The translations under genes and the position numbers were made by a program. 64,000 bases of DNA from assembly GCA_963766505.1 (NCBI GenBank), contig CAVYAL010000005.1:372001-436000 (forward strand). Direction: 5' to 3'. Positions 8,526-16,461 of the stretch are shown here, piece after piece. Every line of letters begins with the position of its first letter. The stretch's first letter is position 1. Origin of the DNA: DATIRA01 sp963766505 (lineage in GTDB: Bacteria; Pseudomonadota; Gammaproteobacteria; Steroidobacterales; Steroidobacteraceae). Below the pieces are notes generated by a model, which was given only the letters and a program-made list of their open reading frames with translations, made no database searches and had not been told where the DNA came from.

Positions 8526-9262
8526 ACCCCGCAAAGCGCAGGCAGATTTTCGAGCGGTTCCGCGAACTGAACCCGCACCCGAAGACCGAGCTCGAGTACC
8601 GGACGCCCTTCGAACTGCTCGTGGCGGTGATTCTCTCGGCCCAGGCCACCGACAAGAGCGTGAACCTCGCGACGCGACGGTTGTTCCGCGCCGCAGGTAC
8701 GCCGCAGGCCGTCCTGGAACTCGGCGTGGACGGTCTCTGCGACTACGTCCGTTCCATCGGCCTGTACCGGAACAAGGCGAAGAACATCATCGCCACGTGC
8801 AGGATCCTGCTCGACGAGCATGGCGGCAAGGTGCCGGCCGAGCGCGAGGCGCTGGAGGCGCTGCCGGGCGTCGGTCGCAAGACCGCGAACGTGATCCTCA
8901 ACACGGCCTTCGGGCAGCCGACCATCGCCGTGGATACGCACCTGTTCCGCGTCGCGAATCGCAGCGGGCTCGCACCGGGCAAGACCGTGCGCGAGGTCGA
9001 GGACCGCCTGATGCGCGTCGTCCCGGAGGAATTCCTGCACGACGCGCATCACTGGCTGATCCTGCATGGGCGCTACGTCTGCAAGGCACGCAAGCCAGAC
9101 TGCCCGCACTGCCCGATCGCAGACCTGTGCGAATACCGGCACAAGACCCCGGCCGAAACCGTGTCAGCCGGGACCGCAAGTGATCGGAAGGGAGCCGGCG
9201 CATCCCGCAGGCGCGCAGCCGCAACGTCCCGCGCCGGCGCTGCGCGTCGGCGGTCGCATTGA
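8522..9262 (+). CDS. nth: Endonuclease III
   Basis: A 246-residue bifunctional DNA glycosylase/AP lyase that removes oxidised pyrimidines in base-excision repair. The helix-hairpin-helix LPGVGRKTANV holds the catalytic Lys120, and AVDTHLFRVANR holds Asp138, the same numbers as in the E. coli enzyme. The [4Fe-4S] cluster ligands follow the C-x6-C-x2-C-x5-C spacing (CKARKPDCPHCPIADLC). GTG 8522 overlaps the rsxE stop by 4 bp; rsx-nth linkage is typical of gammaproteobacteria. After the cluster there is an unusual tail of about 40 residues rich in Arg, Ala and Ser, making the protein ~35 residues longer than normal. The tail may bind DNA or be dispensable. Confidence 0.96.
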   Translation: MNPAKRRQIFERFRELNPHPKTELEYRTPFELLVAVILSAQATDKSVNLATRRLFRAAGTPQAVLELGVDGLCDYVRSIGLYRNKAKNIIATCRILLDEHGGKVPAEREALEALPGVGRKTANVILNTAFGQPTIAVDTHLFRVANRSGLAPGKTVREVEDRLMRVVPEEFLHDAHHWLILHGRYVCKARKPDCPHCPIADLCEYRHKTPAETVSAGTASDRKGAGASRRRAAATSRAGAARRRSH

Positions 9263-9265
9263 CGC

Positions 9266-9703
9266 ATGCCGTTCTTCCATGACCAGGATCGCGCCGGCCT
9301 GCGCCGCCTGTACCTGGAGGCCTGGCGCAAGTCGCGCGAGGGCCGGCCGCTCGAACCGCTGGAAAACCAGATCGTCAACGTCATCGAACTGCACCCTGAG
9401 TACCATGCCCTGCTGGCGGATCAACCTGCCGCGCTCGGCCAGGACTTCGCTCCCGAGCAGGGGCAGACGAACCCGTTCCTGCACATGGGCCTGCACCTGG
9501 CGATCCGCGAGCAGCTGGCGACGGACCGTCCAGCGGGGGTTCGAGCCGTTTACCAGAGACTCGCGGGCCGGATAGGCGACCGGCACGAGGTCGAGCACCG
9601 CATGATGGACCGCCTCGCGGAGGCGCTCTGGCAGGCCCAGCGCTCGGGCCAGCCGCCCGACGAATCGGCGTACCTGCGGTCGCTGCGGCAGATCGAGCGG
9701 TAA
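9266..9703 (+). CDS. DUF1841 family protein
   Basis: A 145-residue soluble protein recognised as DUF1841, a family of unknown function common in beta- and gammaproteobacteria. Family-typical segments are the N-terminal F-H/D-x-D-R...YLEAW, the central NPFLHMGLHLAIREQ and the helical EVEHRMMDRLAEALWQAQ. It begins 3 bp after nth and is probably co-transcribed with it. No signal peptide, membrane segment or Cys motif is visible. I know no experimentally assigned role. Position says only that it travels with the repair/rsx operon; DUF1841 also occurs next to nth in other genomes. Confidence 0.85.
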   Translation: MPFFHDQDRAGLRRLYLEAWRKSREGRPLEPLENQIVNVIELHPEYHALLADQPAALGQDFAPEQGQTNPFLHMGLHLAIREQLATDRPAGVRAVYQRLAGRIGDRHEVEHRMMDRLAEALWQAQRSGQPPDESAYLRSLRQIER

Positions 9704-9772
9704 TGACCTGCGGCCTGGCCCGGTCTGTACCGGTAGGCAGCAGCTTTGAACAGGCATCGTACGCGTCAGGCA

Positions 9773-10627
9773 ATGAAATCGAGAATCGAAGGTATCGACG
9801 GCGTCGGGCTCGGGCTGCGACGCTCCATGCTCGGCGAGCTCGCGCAGCGCGGTGACGTACTGCCGGTGGACTTCCTCGAAGTCGCGCCCGAGAACTGGAT
9901 GGGCATTGGCGGTCAGCTCGGCAGGCGCTTCGGCCAGCTCGCCGGACGGTACCCGTTCGTGAACCATGGGCTGTCGCTGTCGATCGGCGGCCCCGCCCCG
10001 CTCGACCGGGAATTCCTGCTTTCGCTGCGCCGCTTTCTCGACGAGCACGACATCCGCTATTACTCCGAGCACCTGAGCTACTGCTCCGACGAGGGACATC
10101 TCTACGACCTGATGCCGATACCCTTCACGGAACAGGCCGTCCGCCACGTGGCAGCGCGAATCCGGGACGTGCAGGACGCGCTCGGCCGCCGGATTGCCGT
10201 CGAGAACGTGTCGTACTACGCGGCACCCGGCCAGCAGATGCGCGAGATCGAGTTCCTGAACGCCGTGCTCGACGCGGCCGATTGCGACCTGATGCTGGAC
10301 GTCAACAACGTTTACGTGAACAGTGTCAACCACGCTTACGACGCGCTCGATTTCCTGCGCGCCGTACCAGCGGACCGGGTCGCGTACCTGCACGTGGCCG
10401 GGCATTACGTCGAGTCAGAGGACCTGCGCGTGGACACGCACGGGGCGGACGTCAGCGATCCGGTCTGGGAACTTCTCGACGAATGCTATGCGCACTGCGG
10501 TCCGCGTCCCACTGTGCTCGAACGGGATTTCAACATTCCGCCGCTCGACATCCTGCTGCAGGAAGTCCAGAAGATTCGTGAAGTCCAGGCGCGACACCGG
10601 CCGCCCGCGCGCATCAATGGGACCTGA
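9773..10627 (+). CDS. MNIO family (DUF692) multinuclear iron oxidase, BufB-like
   Basis: A 284-residue TIM-barrel enzyme of the DUF692/MNIO family (relatives MbnB, TglH, BufB), iron-dependent oxidases that modify Cys or other residues of ribosomally made peptides. Family metal-site motifs are all present in order: NHGLSLSIGG, YYSEHLSYC, ENVSYYA, DVNNVYVNS, LHVAGH, DTHGADV and ERDFNIPP. A TTG at 9746 would add nine residues; ATG 9773 is preferred because family members begin just before the GLGLRRS segment. It is followed 4 bp later by a DUF2063 gene and then a DoxX gene, the order of bufferin operons, but no DUF2282-type precursor is adjacent. The substrate is unknown. Confidence 0.9.
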   Translation: MKSRIEGIDGVGLGLRRSMLGELAQRGDVLPVDFLEVAPENWMGIGGQLGRRFGQLAGRYPFVNHGLSLSIGGPAPLDREFLLSLRRFLDEHDIRYYSEHLSYCSDEGHLYDLMPIPFTEQAVRHVAARIRDVQDALGRRIAVENVSYYAAPGQQMREIEFLNAVLDAADCDLMLDVNNVYVNSVNHAYDALDFLRAVPADRVAYLHVAGHYVESEDLRVDTHGADVSDPVWELLDECYAHCGPRPTVLERDFNIPPLDILLQEVQKIREVQARHRPPARINGT

Positions 10628-10631
10628 CCCG

Positions 10632-11450
10632 ATGGCCGACGCAACGGACAATGATCGCGCTGCGCCGGGGACGGAGCTCGCAGCGGACGAGCAGCAGCGG
10701 CTCGCCGAGCTGCAACGGCGCTTCGCGGCGCACATCCGCGATCCCGGCTCCACGCCCTCACCGACCGGCATCGAGGACCGGCGGATGGGCATTTATCGCG
10801 AGCTCTTCTTCAACAACGTAGCGGGACTGCTGGCGGGGAATTTTCCCGTGCTGCACCGGATCCTGGGCCCCGAGCGCTGGCAGTCACTGGTGCGCGACTT
10901 CTATCGGGACCATCGCTGTCGGACGCCGCTGTTCCACGAGATAGCGCAGGAGTTGCTCGCGTATCTCGGCGAGGAAAGGGGCGAGCGCCCGGAGGATCCG
11001 CCCTTCATGTACGAGCTCGCTCACTACGAGTGGGTCGAGCTCGCGCTCTCGCTGGAGGACGCGGCGCTCGACGAGCAGGCGGCCGATCCACAAGGCGACC
11101 TGATCGAGGGCGTCCCCGTGCTCTCGCCACTGGCGTGGCCGCTGGCGTATCGCTTCCCGGTGCACAGGCTCTCGCCGCAGTTCCAGCCGGACGAGCCGCC
11201 GGCTGAAGCCTCGTTCTACATCGTGTATCGCGACCGCAGCGACCGGGTCGGGTTCATCAACGTCAATGCCGTGACGCTGCGACTGGTCGAGCGGCTGCGG
11301 AACGAACCGAACCTGACAGGCTCGCAGCAGCTGGCCGCGATGGCGGAGGAACTGCCGCAGATCGACGCCGGGACGCTGCGTGCGGGCGGCGCACAGGCGC
11401 TCGCGCAGCTGCGCGCGCAAGGGGTGATCCTGGGCACGCGACCCGCCTGA
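10632..11450 (+). CDS. DUF2063 domain protein, MNIO partner (BufC-like)
   Basis: A 272-residue soluble protein. The N-terminal ~100 residues match DUF2063 (QRRFAAHIRDP, then RRMGIYRELFFNNVAGLLAGNF and HRILGPERWQSLVRDFYR). In bufferin- and methanobactin-type systems such partners bind the precursor and present it to the DUF692 enzyme. The C-terminal half (FPVHRLSPQFQPDEPP, then YIVYRDRSDRVGFINVN) is the usual second domain. ATG 10632 lies 4 bp after the MNIO stop, so the pair is co-translated. The frame extends upstream inside the MNIO gene without meaning. A role in peptide recognition is inferred from the family, not seen directly. Confidence 0.88.
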   Translation: MADATDNDRAAPGTELAADEQQRLAELQRRFAAHIRDPGSTPSPTGIEDRRMGIYRELFFNNVAGLLAGNFPVLHRILGPERWQSLVRDFYRDHRCRTPLFHEIAQELLAYLGEERGERPEDPPFMYELAHYEWVELALSLEDAALDEQAADPQGDLIEGVPVLSPLAWPLAYRFPVHRLSPQFQPDEPPAEASFYIVYRDRSDRVGFINVNAVTLRLVERLRNEPNLTGSQQLAAMAEELPQIDAGTLRAGGAQALAQLRAQGVILGTRPA

Positions 11451-11543
11451 AAGAAGCGGCTGCAATAACGCGCAGCCCGGCCCGGTCTGGTTCCACAGGG
11501 CGTCGCAATCCTGCGACGACGCAGACTTCGAGGCCGCGAACCA

Positions 11544-12170
11544 ATGATCAGTCAGTCGCTCGAGCACTTTCGCCGTCTGTCGGACGGCATCAAGTCAGTC
11601 GATTTCCTCGGTCCGCTTGCGCTGCGCCTGTACCTGGTGCCGGTGTTCTGGGTCGCGGGCATGAACAAGGCGACGGGCTTCGGCGACGTCGTGGAATGGT
11701 TCGGCAACCCGGACTGGGGCCTCGGGTTGCCGGCGCCTGCGCTGATGGCTTTTCTTGCAACCGCGGCCGAGGTTGGCGGCGCGCTGCTGCTGCTGCTCGG
11801 ACTGGGCACGCGACTCGTGACGGTGCCGCTGATGGCGACGATGATCGTGGCGGCCGTGACGGTGCACTGGGAGCATGGCTGGCAGGCCGTGCACGACTCC
11901 GCGAGTCCGTTCGCAAGCCGCTTCACGCTGGGGCTCGAGGCTGCGGACGCGTCAGCGGCGGGCGAGCGCCTGGCGCGGGCCCGCGACATCCTGCAGGAGC
12001 ATGGTCACTACGAGTGGCTCACCGAGCAGGGCAGTTTCATCGTCTCCAACAGCGGCATCGAGTGGGCCGCGACCTACTTCGTCATGCTGCTGGCGCTTTT
12101 CTGCAGCGGTGGAGGCCGCTACCTGAGCCTCGATTACTGGATCGCGCGCAGGCGCACGCAGGCACGGTAG
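11544..12170 (+). CDS. DoxX family membrane protein
   Basis: A 208-residue inner-membrane protein with four predicted helices (starting near FLGPLALRLYLVPVFWVAG, MAFLATAAEVGGALLLLLGL, VTVPLMATMIVAAVTVHW and AATYFVMLLALFCSGGG). It belongs to the DoxX superfamily, often paired with DUF692/DUF2063 genes in bufferin-type operons. It is unusual in an insert of about 60 residues between the third and fourth helices (HGWQAVHDSASPFASRF to GSFIVSNSGIEWA), which probably lies outside the membrane. It begins 93 bp after the DUF2063 gene. No clear promoter was seen in that gap and no small ORF fits there. The molecular role is unknown. Confidence 0.85.
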   Translation: MISQSLEHFRRLSDGIKSVDFLGPLALRLYLVPVFWVAGMNKATGFGDVVEWFGNPDWGLGLPAPALMAFLATAAEVGGALLLLLGLGTRLVTVPLMATMIVAAVTVHWEHGWQAVHDSASPFASRFTLGLEAADASAAGERLARARDILQEHGHYEWLTEQGSFIVSNSGIEWAATYFVMLLALFCSGGGRYLSLDYWIARRRTQAR

Positions 12171-12185
12171 CGGCACCGTGCAGGC

Positions 12186-12944
12186 CTAGGACCAGGCCAT
12201 CGGGCGGCCGAGCAGCTGCTCCAGCCGCCGATTGTCCGCTGCGTAGCAGGCCCTCAACCGGTTCGCGGTCTCGGCGGCCATCGGCGGGTACTTCCGGGTG
12301 TTACGCGGCTCGAGCCTGGCGGAATCCAGCGGCGGCAGCCCGAGGAACGCGAGCGTCTCGTTGAGCACGCCGAGCGGCTGCTGCACCAGATCCTCGAAGC
12401 GCAGCACCAGCAAGCGACTCGGCGGATAGAACTCGAGCCAGCGCTCGAGCTGCTCGGCATAGCGCCCGCGCGCGAGGTAACTGTGGAACTGGTGCTCGCG
12501 ACTGCGGGCGATCTCACCGGCTGCCAGGCGACGCCCGGCCTCCTCCACGCGCCCCGGCTCTGCCTCGATCGCCGCCTCGAAGGACAGTTTCTCGCGTCCC
12601 TTGTCGAACTCGTGCCAGTAGTGCGAGTAGGCACGGCGCACCGGGTCGCGCAGCAGCACGATCAGCCTGGCCTGCGGCAGCAGCCGGTGCATGCGCTGCG
12701 GCACGCAGGGGTGAAACAGGTAATAGGGACTGCTGTCCAGGTTCAGGCCCGGCTCGCCGGTCCGACCGAAGTGCGCCCGGTACCAGCGCTCCCCGCGGTC
12801 GTAGTTGAGATCGAAGTAATGAACTTCCTTGCGCAGTGGCGCGATTACCTGCGGATGCTGGGTGAGGTAGTTGTGCAGCGAGCTGGTGCCGCACTTCTGC
12901 GCACCGAGAATCACGGCATCCGGCAATGCCCTCGCCTGCCCCAT
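12186..12944 (-). CDS. Sulfotransferase domain protein
   Basis: A 252-residue PAPS-dependent sulfotransferase of the heparan-sulfate/NDST-like type. The 5'-phosphosulfate-binding loop GAQKCGTSSLHNYL is near residue 13, and the 3'-phosphate-binding strand RLIVLLRDPVRRAYSHYWH is near residue 95. A VLRFEDL segment and the C-terminal NTRKYPPM fit the family. ATG 12944 (MGQARALP) is chosen; the frame continues upstream into a GGGGATA-type repeat whose translation (PLPATRYPYPLSPS) is not protein-like. It is convergent with the DoxX gene, 15 bp apart. The acceptor (sugar or lipid) is unknown, and no sulfate-activation genes are nearby. Confidence 0.85.
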   Translation of the reverse strand: MGQARALPDAVILGAQKCGTSSLHNYLTQHPQVIAPLRKEVHYFDLNYDRGERWYRAHFGRTGEPGLNLDSSPYYLFHPCVPQRMHRLLPQARLIVLLRDPVRRAYSHYWHEFDKGREKLSFEAAIEAEPGRVEEAGRRLAAGEIARSREHQFHSYLARGRYAEQLERWLEFYPPSRLLVLRFEDLVQQPLGVLNETLAFLGLPPLDSARLEPRNTRKYPPMAAETANRLRACYAADNRRLEQLLGRPMAWS

Positions 12945-13026
12945 TCGAACCCGTGTCTCGATGCCGCGCCCGGTCTCGAGCAGGCCGAGCAGGCGGAGCG
13001 CGCGGGTGAGGGATGGGTGCACGGAA

Positions 13027-13153
13027 GGGGATAGGGGATAGGGGTAGCGGGTAGCGGGTAGCGGGTAGGGGGTAGGGGGTAGTGTACGTAGCCCAACCCA
13101 GGGGCGCTGCAACGTCTCGCGACTATCCCCTATCCCCTGGCCCCTAGCCCCTC
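13027..13153. repeat. G-rich heptad repeat element 1 (paired inverted arms)
   Basis: The left arm, 13027-13082, is G-rich on the plus strand: GGGGATA units degrading to GGGTAGC and GGGGGTA. The right arm, 13122-13153, is C-rich (ACTATCCCCTATCCCC, then CCCCTAGCCCC) and ends at the lpd stop codon. A centre of about 40 bp separates them. The element fills the gap between lpd and the sulfotransferase gene, both on the minus strand. The arms could pair, and the G tracts could form a G-quadruplex. Confidence 0.8.
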
Positions 13154-15053
13154 AATTCCTGCCTCGCTCCGCCCTGCGCCTCGGCAGGTACAGGTCCGTC
13201 AACGTCCCCTCGAACGCCTCGGCGGCCATCGCGACGGTCTCGGAGAGCGTCGGGTGCGGGTGCACCGTGAGTCCGATGTCACGGGCGTCCGCGCCCATCT
13301 CGATCGCGAGCGCGATCTCGGCGATCAGGTCTCCGGCGCTCGTGCCGACGATGCCACCGCCTACGACGCGGTGCGATTCGGGATCGAACAGCAGCTTGGT
13401 CATCCCTTCGTCGCGGCCCATCGCAAGCGAGCGGCCGCTCGCGGCCCACGGGAAGGCAGCCTTCTCGTAGCTGATGCCCTCCGCCCTCGCCTGCGTCTCG
13501 GTGAGCCCGACCCAGGCGACTTCGGGGTCCGTGTACGCGACCGAAGGAATTGCGCGTACATCGAAGAAGCTCTTCTGCCCCGCGGCGACTTCCGCCGCGA
13601 CCTTGCCCTGGTGGGTCGCCTTGTGGGCCAGCATCGGCTGGCCGACGATGTCGCCGATCGCAGCGATGTGGGGCACGTTGGTGCGCATCTGCCGGTCGAC
13701 GCCGATGAAGCCCCGCTCGTCCACCGCGACGCCGGCAGCCTGGGCGTTGATGCTCCCGCCGTTCGGCGTCCGGCCGACCGCAACGAGTACCTTGTCGTAG
13801 GTCTGTGGCTCGGCAGGCGCTTCGCGGCCCTCGAAGCTGACGCGGAGACCCTCCGACGTCGGCTCTGCTGCCGTGACCCTGGTCCCGAGCATGATGCTCT
13901 GGCAGCGCGCACGCAGGCGCTTCTCCAGCGGCTTGACCAGGTCACGATCGCAGCCAGGCATCAGCCCGTCGGTCAGCTCGACCACGCTGACCTGCACGCC
14001 CAGCGCTTCGTAGACGGTCGCCATCTCCAGCCCGATGATCCCCCCGCCGATCACCAGTAGTCGAGCCGGCAGGTCCAGCTCGAGCGCGGCGGTCGAATCC
14101 ATGACGCGCGGGTCGTCGGGGAACCCCGGCAGCCGCATCGGCTCCGAGCCGGCCGCGATGATGCAGCGGGCGAAGCTCAGCCTTCTGACGCCTTCCTCGC
14201 CGTCGACGTCGAGCTCATGGGGTGAGGCGAACCGGGCGACGCCGCTGATCACGGTCACCTTGCGTTGCCTCGCGAGCACGGCGAGACCGCTGGTGAGCCG
14301 CCCGACGATCCGGTCCTTCCAGTCGCGCAGCTTGCCGGCATCGATCTGCGGCTCGCCGAAACTGATGCCGTGCGCGGCCATGGACTCGGCCTCCTCGATC
14401 ACGCGAGCGGCATGCAGCAACGCCTTCGAGGGAATGCAGCCGACGTTGAGGCACACTCCGCCCAACGTCGGCCAGCGTTCTACAAGCGCGACGTTGAGAC
14501 CGAGATCGGCCGCGCGGAACGCGGCCGTGTACCCGCCCGGTCCCGCGCCGAGCACGGCAAGGTCGAACTCGTACGAAGCCGCGCCGGCCTGCGTCGTCGC
14601 TTCACCATCGGAATCCGGCCGATGCCCGGCACCCGGCGCCGCGGCCACCTCCTGCGGTGCACTTTCAGATCCGCCACCACCGGACATCGGCTTGATCGGT
14701 ACGGTATCGAGGTACGGCTCGCCGCCATAGGGTTCGGCCGCGCGCAGCTTTGCATGGCTCGCGGTTTCGTCAGCGTCGCCCGAGCTCGCGGGCTGCCGGG
14801 AGACTTCCGCGATGACCGTGCCGGTGTTCACCTTGTCCCCGGGCTTCACCAGCACCGCTGTGACGAGGCCTGCAGCCGTAGACGGCACGTCCATCGTCGC
14901 CTTGTCGCTCTCCAGCGTCACGAGCGGCGTCTCGATCTCCACGCGCTCGCCCGGCTGCACCAGCACTTCGATCACCGCGACATCGCTGAAGCCGCCGAGA
15001 TCCGGAATCCGGATCGGGATCTTGTTACTGGATTCTTGACCGGATGAGCCCAA
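13152..15053 (-). CDS. lpd: Dihydrolipoamide dehydrogenase (E3) with N-terminal lipoyl domain
   Basis: A 633-residue FAD enzyme that reoxidises dihydrolipoyl groups of pyruvate dehydrogenase using NAD+. An N-terminal lipoyl domain (about residues 10-85, lipoylated Lys in LESDKATMDVPS) is joined by a flexible linker to the E3 core. The FAD site GAGPGGYTAAFRA, redox disulfide GGVCLNVGCIPSK, NAD site GGGIIGLEMATVYEALG and C-terminal catalytic VHPHPTLSE are all present. Start: TTG 15053 has GGGAGG six to seven bases upstream, whereas the nearby ATG at 15058 is out of frame and too close to that site. It is last in aceE-aceF-lpd, 11 bp after aceF. Lipoyl-tagged E3 is known from several proteobacteria and usually marks the PDH-dedicated copy. 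Confidence 0.96.
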   Translation of the reverse strand: MGSSGQESSNKIPIRIPDLGGFSDVAVIEVLVQPGERVEIETPLVTLESDKATMDVPSTAAGLVTAVLVKPGDKVNTGTVIAEVSRQPASSGDADETASHAKLRAAEPYGGEPYLDTVPIKPMSGGGGSESAPQEVAAAPGAGHRPDSDGEATTQAGAASYEFDLAVLGAGPGGYTAAFRAADLGLNVALVERWPTLGGVCLNVGCIPSKALLHAARVIEEAESMAAHGISFGEPQIDAGKLRDWKDRIVGRLTSGLAVLARQRKVTVISGVARFASPHELDVDGEEGVRRLSFARCIIAAGSEPMRLPGFPDDPRVMDSTAALELDLPARLLVIGGGIIGLEMATVYEALGVQVSVVELTDGLMPGCDRDLVKPLEKRLRARCQSIMLGTRVTAAEPTSEGLRVSFEGREAPAEPQTYDKVLVAVGRTPNGGSINAQAAGVAVDERGFIGVDRQMRTNVPHIAAIGDIVGQPMLAHKATHQGKVAAEVAAGQKSFFDVRAIPSVAYTDPEVAWVGLTETQARAEGISYEKAAFPWAASGRSLAMGRDEGMTKLLFDPESHRVVGGGIVGTSAGDLIAEIALAIEMGADARDIGLTVHPHPTLSETVAMAAEAFEGTLTDLYLPRRRAERGRN

Positions 15054-15064
15054 GACATGCCTCC

Positions 15065-16447
15065 CTACGGTATCGCCCGCAGCAGTCCCTGCACGTCGGC
15101 CAGCGCCTGTCCAAGAAAGCTCGTGAACCTCACTGCATCGGCACCGTCGATCACGCGGTGATCATAGGATAGGGACAGCGGCAGCATCAGTCTGGGCACC
15201 AGCACGTCATTCTGATACACGGGGCGCTGCACGGCACGCGACACGCCCAGAATCGCGACCTCGGGCGCGTTGATGATCGGCGTGAAGGCCGTGCCGCCGA
15301 TGCCGCCCAGGCTCGAGATCGTGAAGCAGCCGCCCTGCATCTGCTCCGCCGTCAGCTTGCCTGCACGGGCCTTCTCGCTCAGGCTCGCGAGCTCGCGGGC
15401 CAGCTCGTACACGTCCTTGCGGTCCGCGTCGCGCAGCACTGGAACGACGAGCCCGCCAGGCGTGTCGGCGGCGAAGCCGAGGTGCAGGTACTTCTTCAGC
15501 ACCAGTTCTCCCGACTTCGGATCCAGCGACGAGCAGAAATGCGGGAATGCCTGCAGCGCCTGGACGCAGGCGCGCATCACGAACGCGAGCGGCGTGAGCT
15601 TGATGCCGCGGCCCTCGGCCTCGTCCTTGAGACGCCGCCGGGCCGCTTCCATCTCCGTGATGTCCGACTCGTCGAATTGAGTCACGTGGGGGACGTTGAC
15701 CCAGCTGGCATGCAACCGCGGGCCGGCGATCTTCTGGATGCGACTGAGCGGCCGTCGCTCGATCGGCCCGAAGGCCGCGAAATCGACTTCAGGCACGCTG
15801 GGCATCGATGCGCCACCGGCGGGAGCGGCCGGTCCTGCGCTCAGCAGGCGCTTTACGTGCGCCTTGACGTCGTCGGCGAGGATCCGGCCCTTGGGACCCG
15901 TCCCCTCGACCCGGCTCAGGTCGACGCCCAGCTCGCGGGCAAACTTGCGAACGGACGGACTCGCATGCGAGCGGGAGAACCCGGGCTCATCGACGATGCC
16001 TTCTGCCGCTGGGCCCGATTCAGGCCGGCTGGCAACCGTCTTCACTGCACCCGTGGAAGAGGCCTGATCCGCATGCGCGGCTTCCTCCTCTCGTGTGGCC
16101 CCGGAGGACTGCGACGCGGACCCGGCCGCCTCTGCGCCGTCCGCGCCAGGAGCCTGCTGGCCCGGGCTTTCAGTCGCCTCGGCCGCGTCAGCCGTCGCGG
16201 GTTCGCCCGAGGGCTCCACCATCACTACGAGGTCGCCCTTCGACACCCGGTCACCAAGCCCGACCTTCAGCTCCCGAACGACGCCCGCGACGGTGGAAGG
16301 CACGTCCATCGTCGCCTTCTCGGTCTCGAGCGTGATCAGCGAAGCCTCGACCTCGACCGCATCACCCGGCTGCACCAGCACGTCGATGATCTCGACGTCC
16401 TTGAAGTCGCCGAGATCCGGGACCCGTACTTCGATCAGTTCCGCCAC
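15065..16447 (-). CDS. aceF: Dihydrolipoamide acetyltransferase (E2 of pyruvate dehydrogenase)
   Basis: A 460-residue E2 that transfers acetyl groups from E1-bound thiamine to CoA and forms the core of the PDH complex. One lipoyl domain (residues ~2-75, Lys in LETEKATMDVPS) is followed by an Ala/Glu/Ser-rich linker, a peripheral-subunit-binding domain (SPSVRKFARELGVDLSRVEG) and the catalytic domain ending in the DHRVIDGADAVRF active-site motif. The start is GTG 16447 (VAELIEVRVPDLGDF), preceded by a GGAGCAGGG stretch; sequence further upstream lies inside aceE. It starts 14 bp after the aceE stop. With one lipoyl domain it is shorter than the three-lipoyl E. coli enzyme. Confidence 0.96.
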   Translation of the reverse strand: MAELIEVRVPDLGDFKDVEIIDVLVQPGDAVEVEASLITLETEKATMDVPSTVAGVVRELKVGLGDRVSKGDLVVMVEPSGEPATADAAEATESPGQQAPGADGAEAAGSASQSSGATREEEAAHADQASSTGAVKTVASRPESGPAAEGIVDEPGFSRSHASPSVRKFARELGVDLSRVEGTGPKGRILADDVKAHVKRLLSAGPAAPAGGASMPSVPEVDFAAFGPIERRPLSRIQKIAGPRLHASWVNVPHVTQFDESDITEMEAARRRLKDEAEGRGIKLTPLAFVMRACVQALQAFPHFCSSLDPKSGELVLKKYLHLGFAADTPGGLVVPVLRDADRKDVYELARELASLSEKARAGKLTAEQMQGGCFTISSLGGIGGTAFTPIINAPEVAILGVSRAVQRPVYQNDVLVPRLMLPLSLSYDHRVIDGADAVRFTSFLGQALADVQGLLRAIP

Positions 16448-16461
16448 GGCCCTGCTCCGGC

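Noticed and set aside
12945..13112. N-terminal extension of the sulfotransferase gene
   Set aside because: It reads through the GGGGATA-type repeat, giving Pro/Tyr-rich filler, whereas family members start just before the GAQKCGTSS loop.
13027..13153. CRISPR-like alternation of repeats and spacers in the G-rich elements
   Set aside because: Units are 7 bp without unique spacers of constant length, and no cas genes are present.
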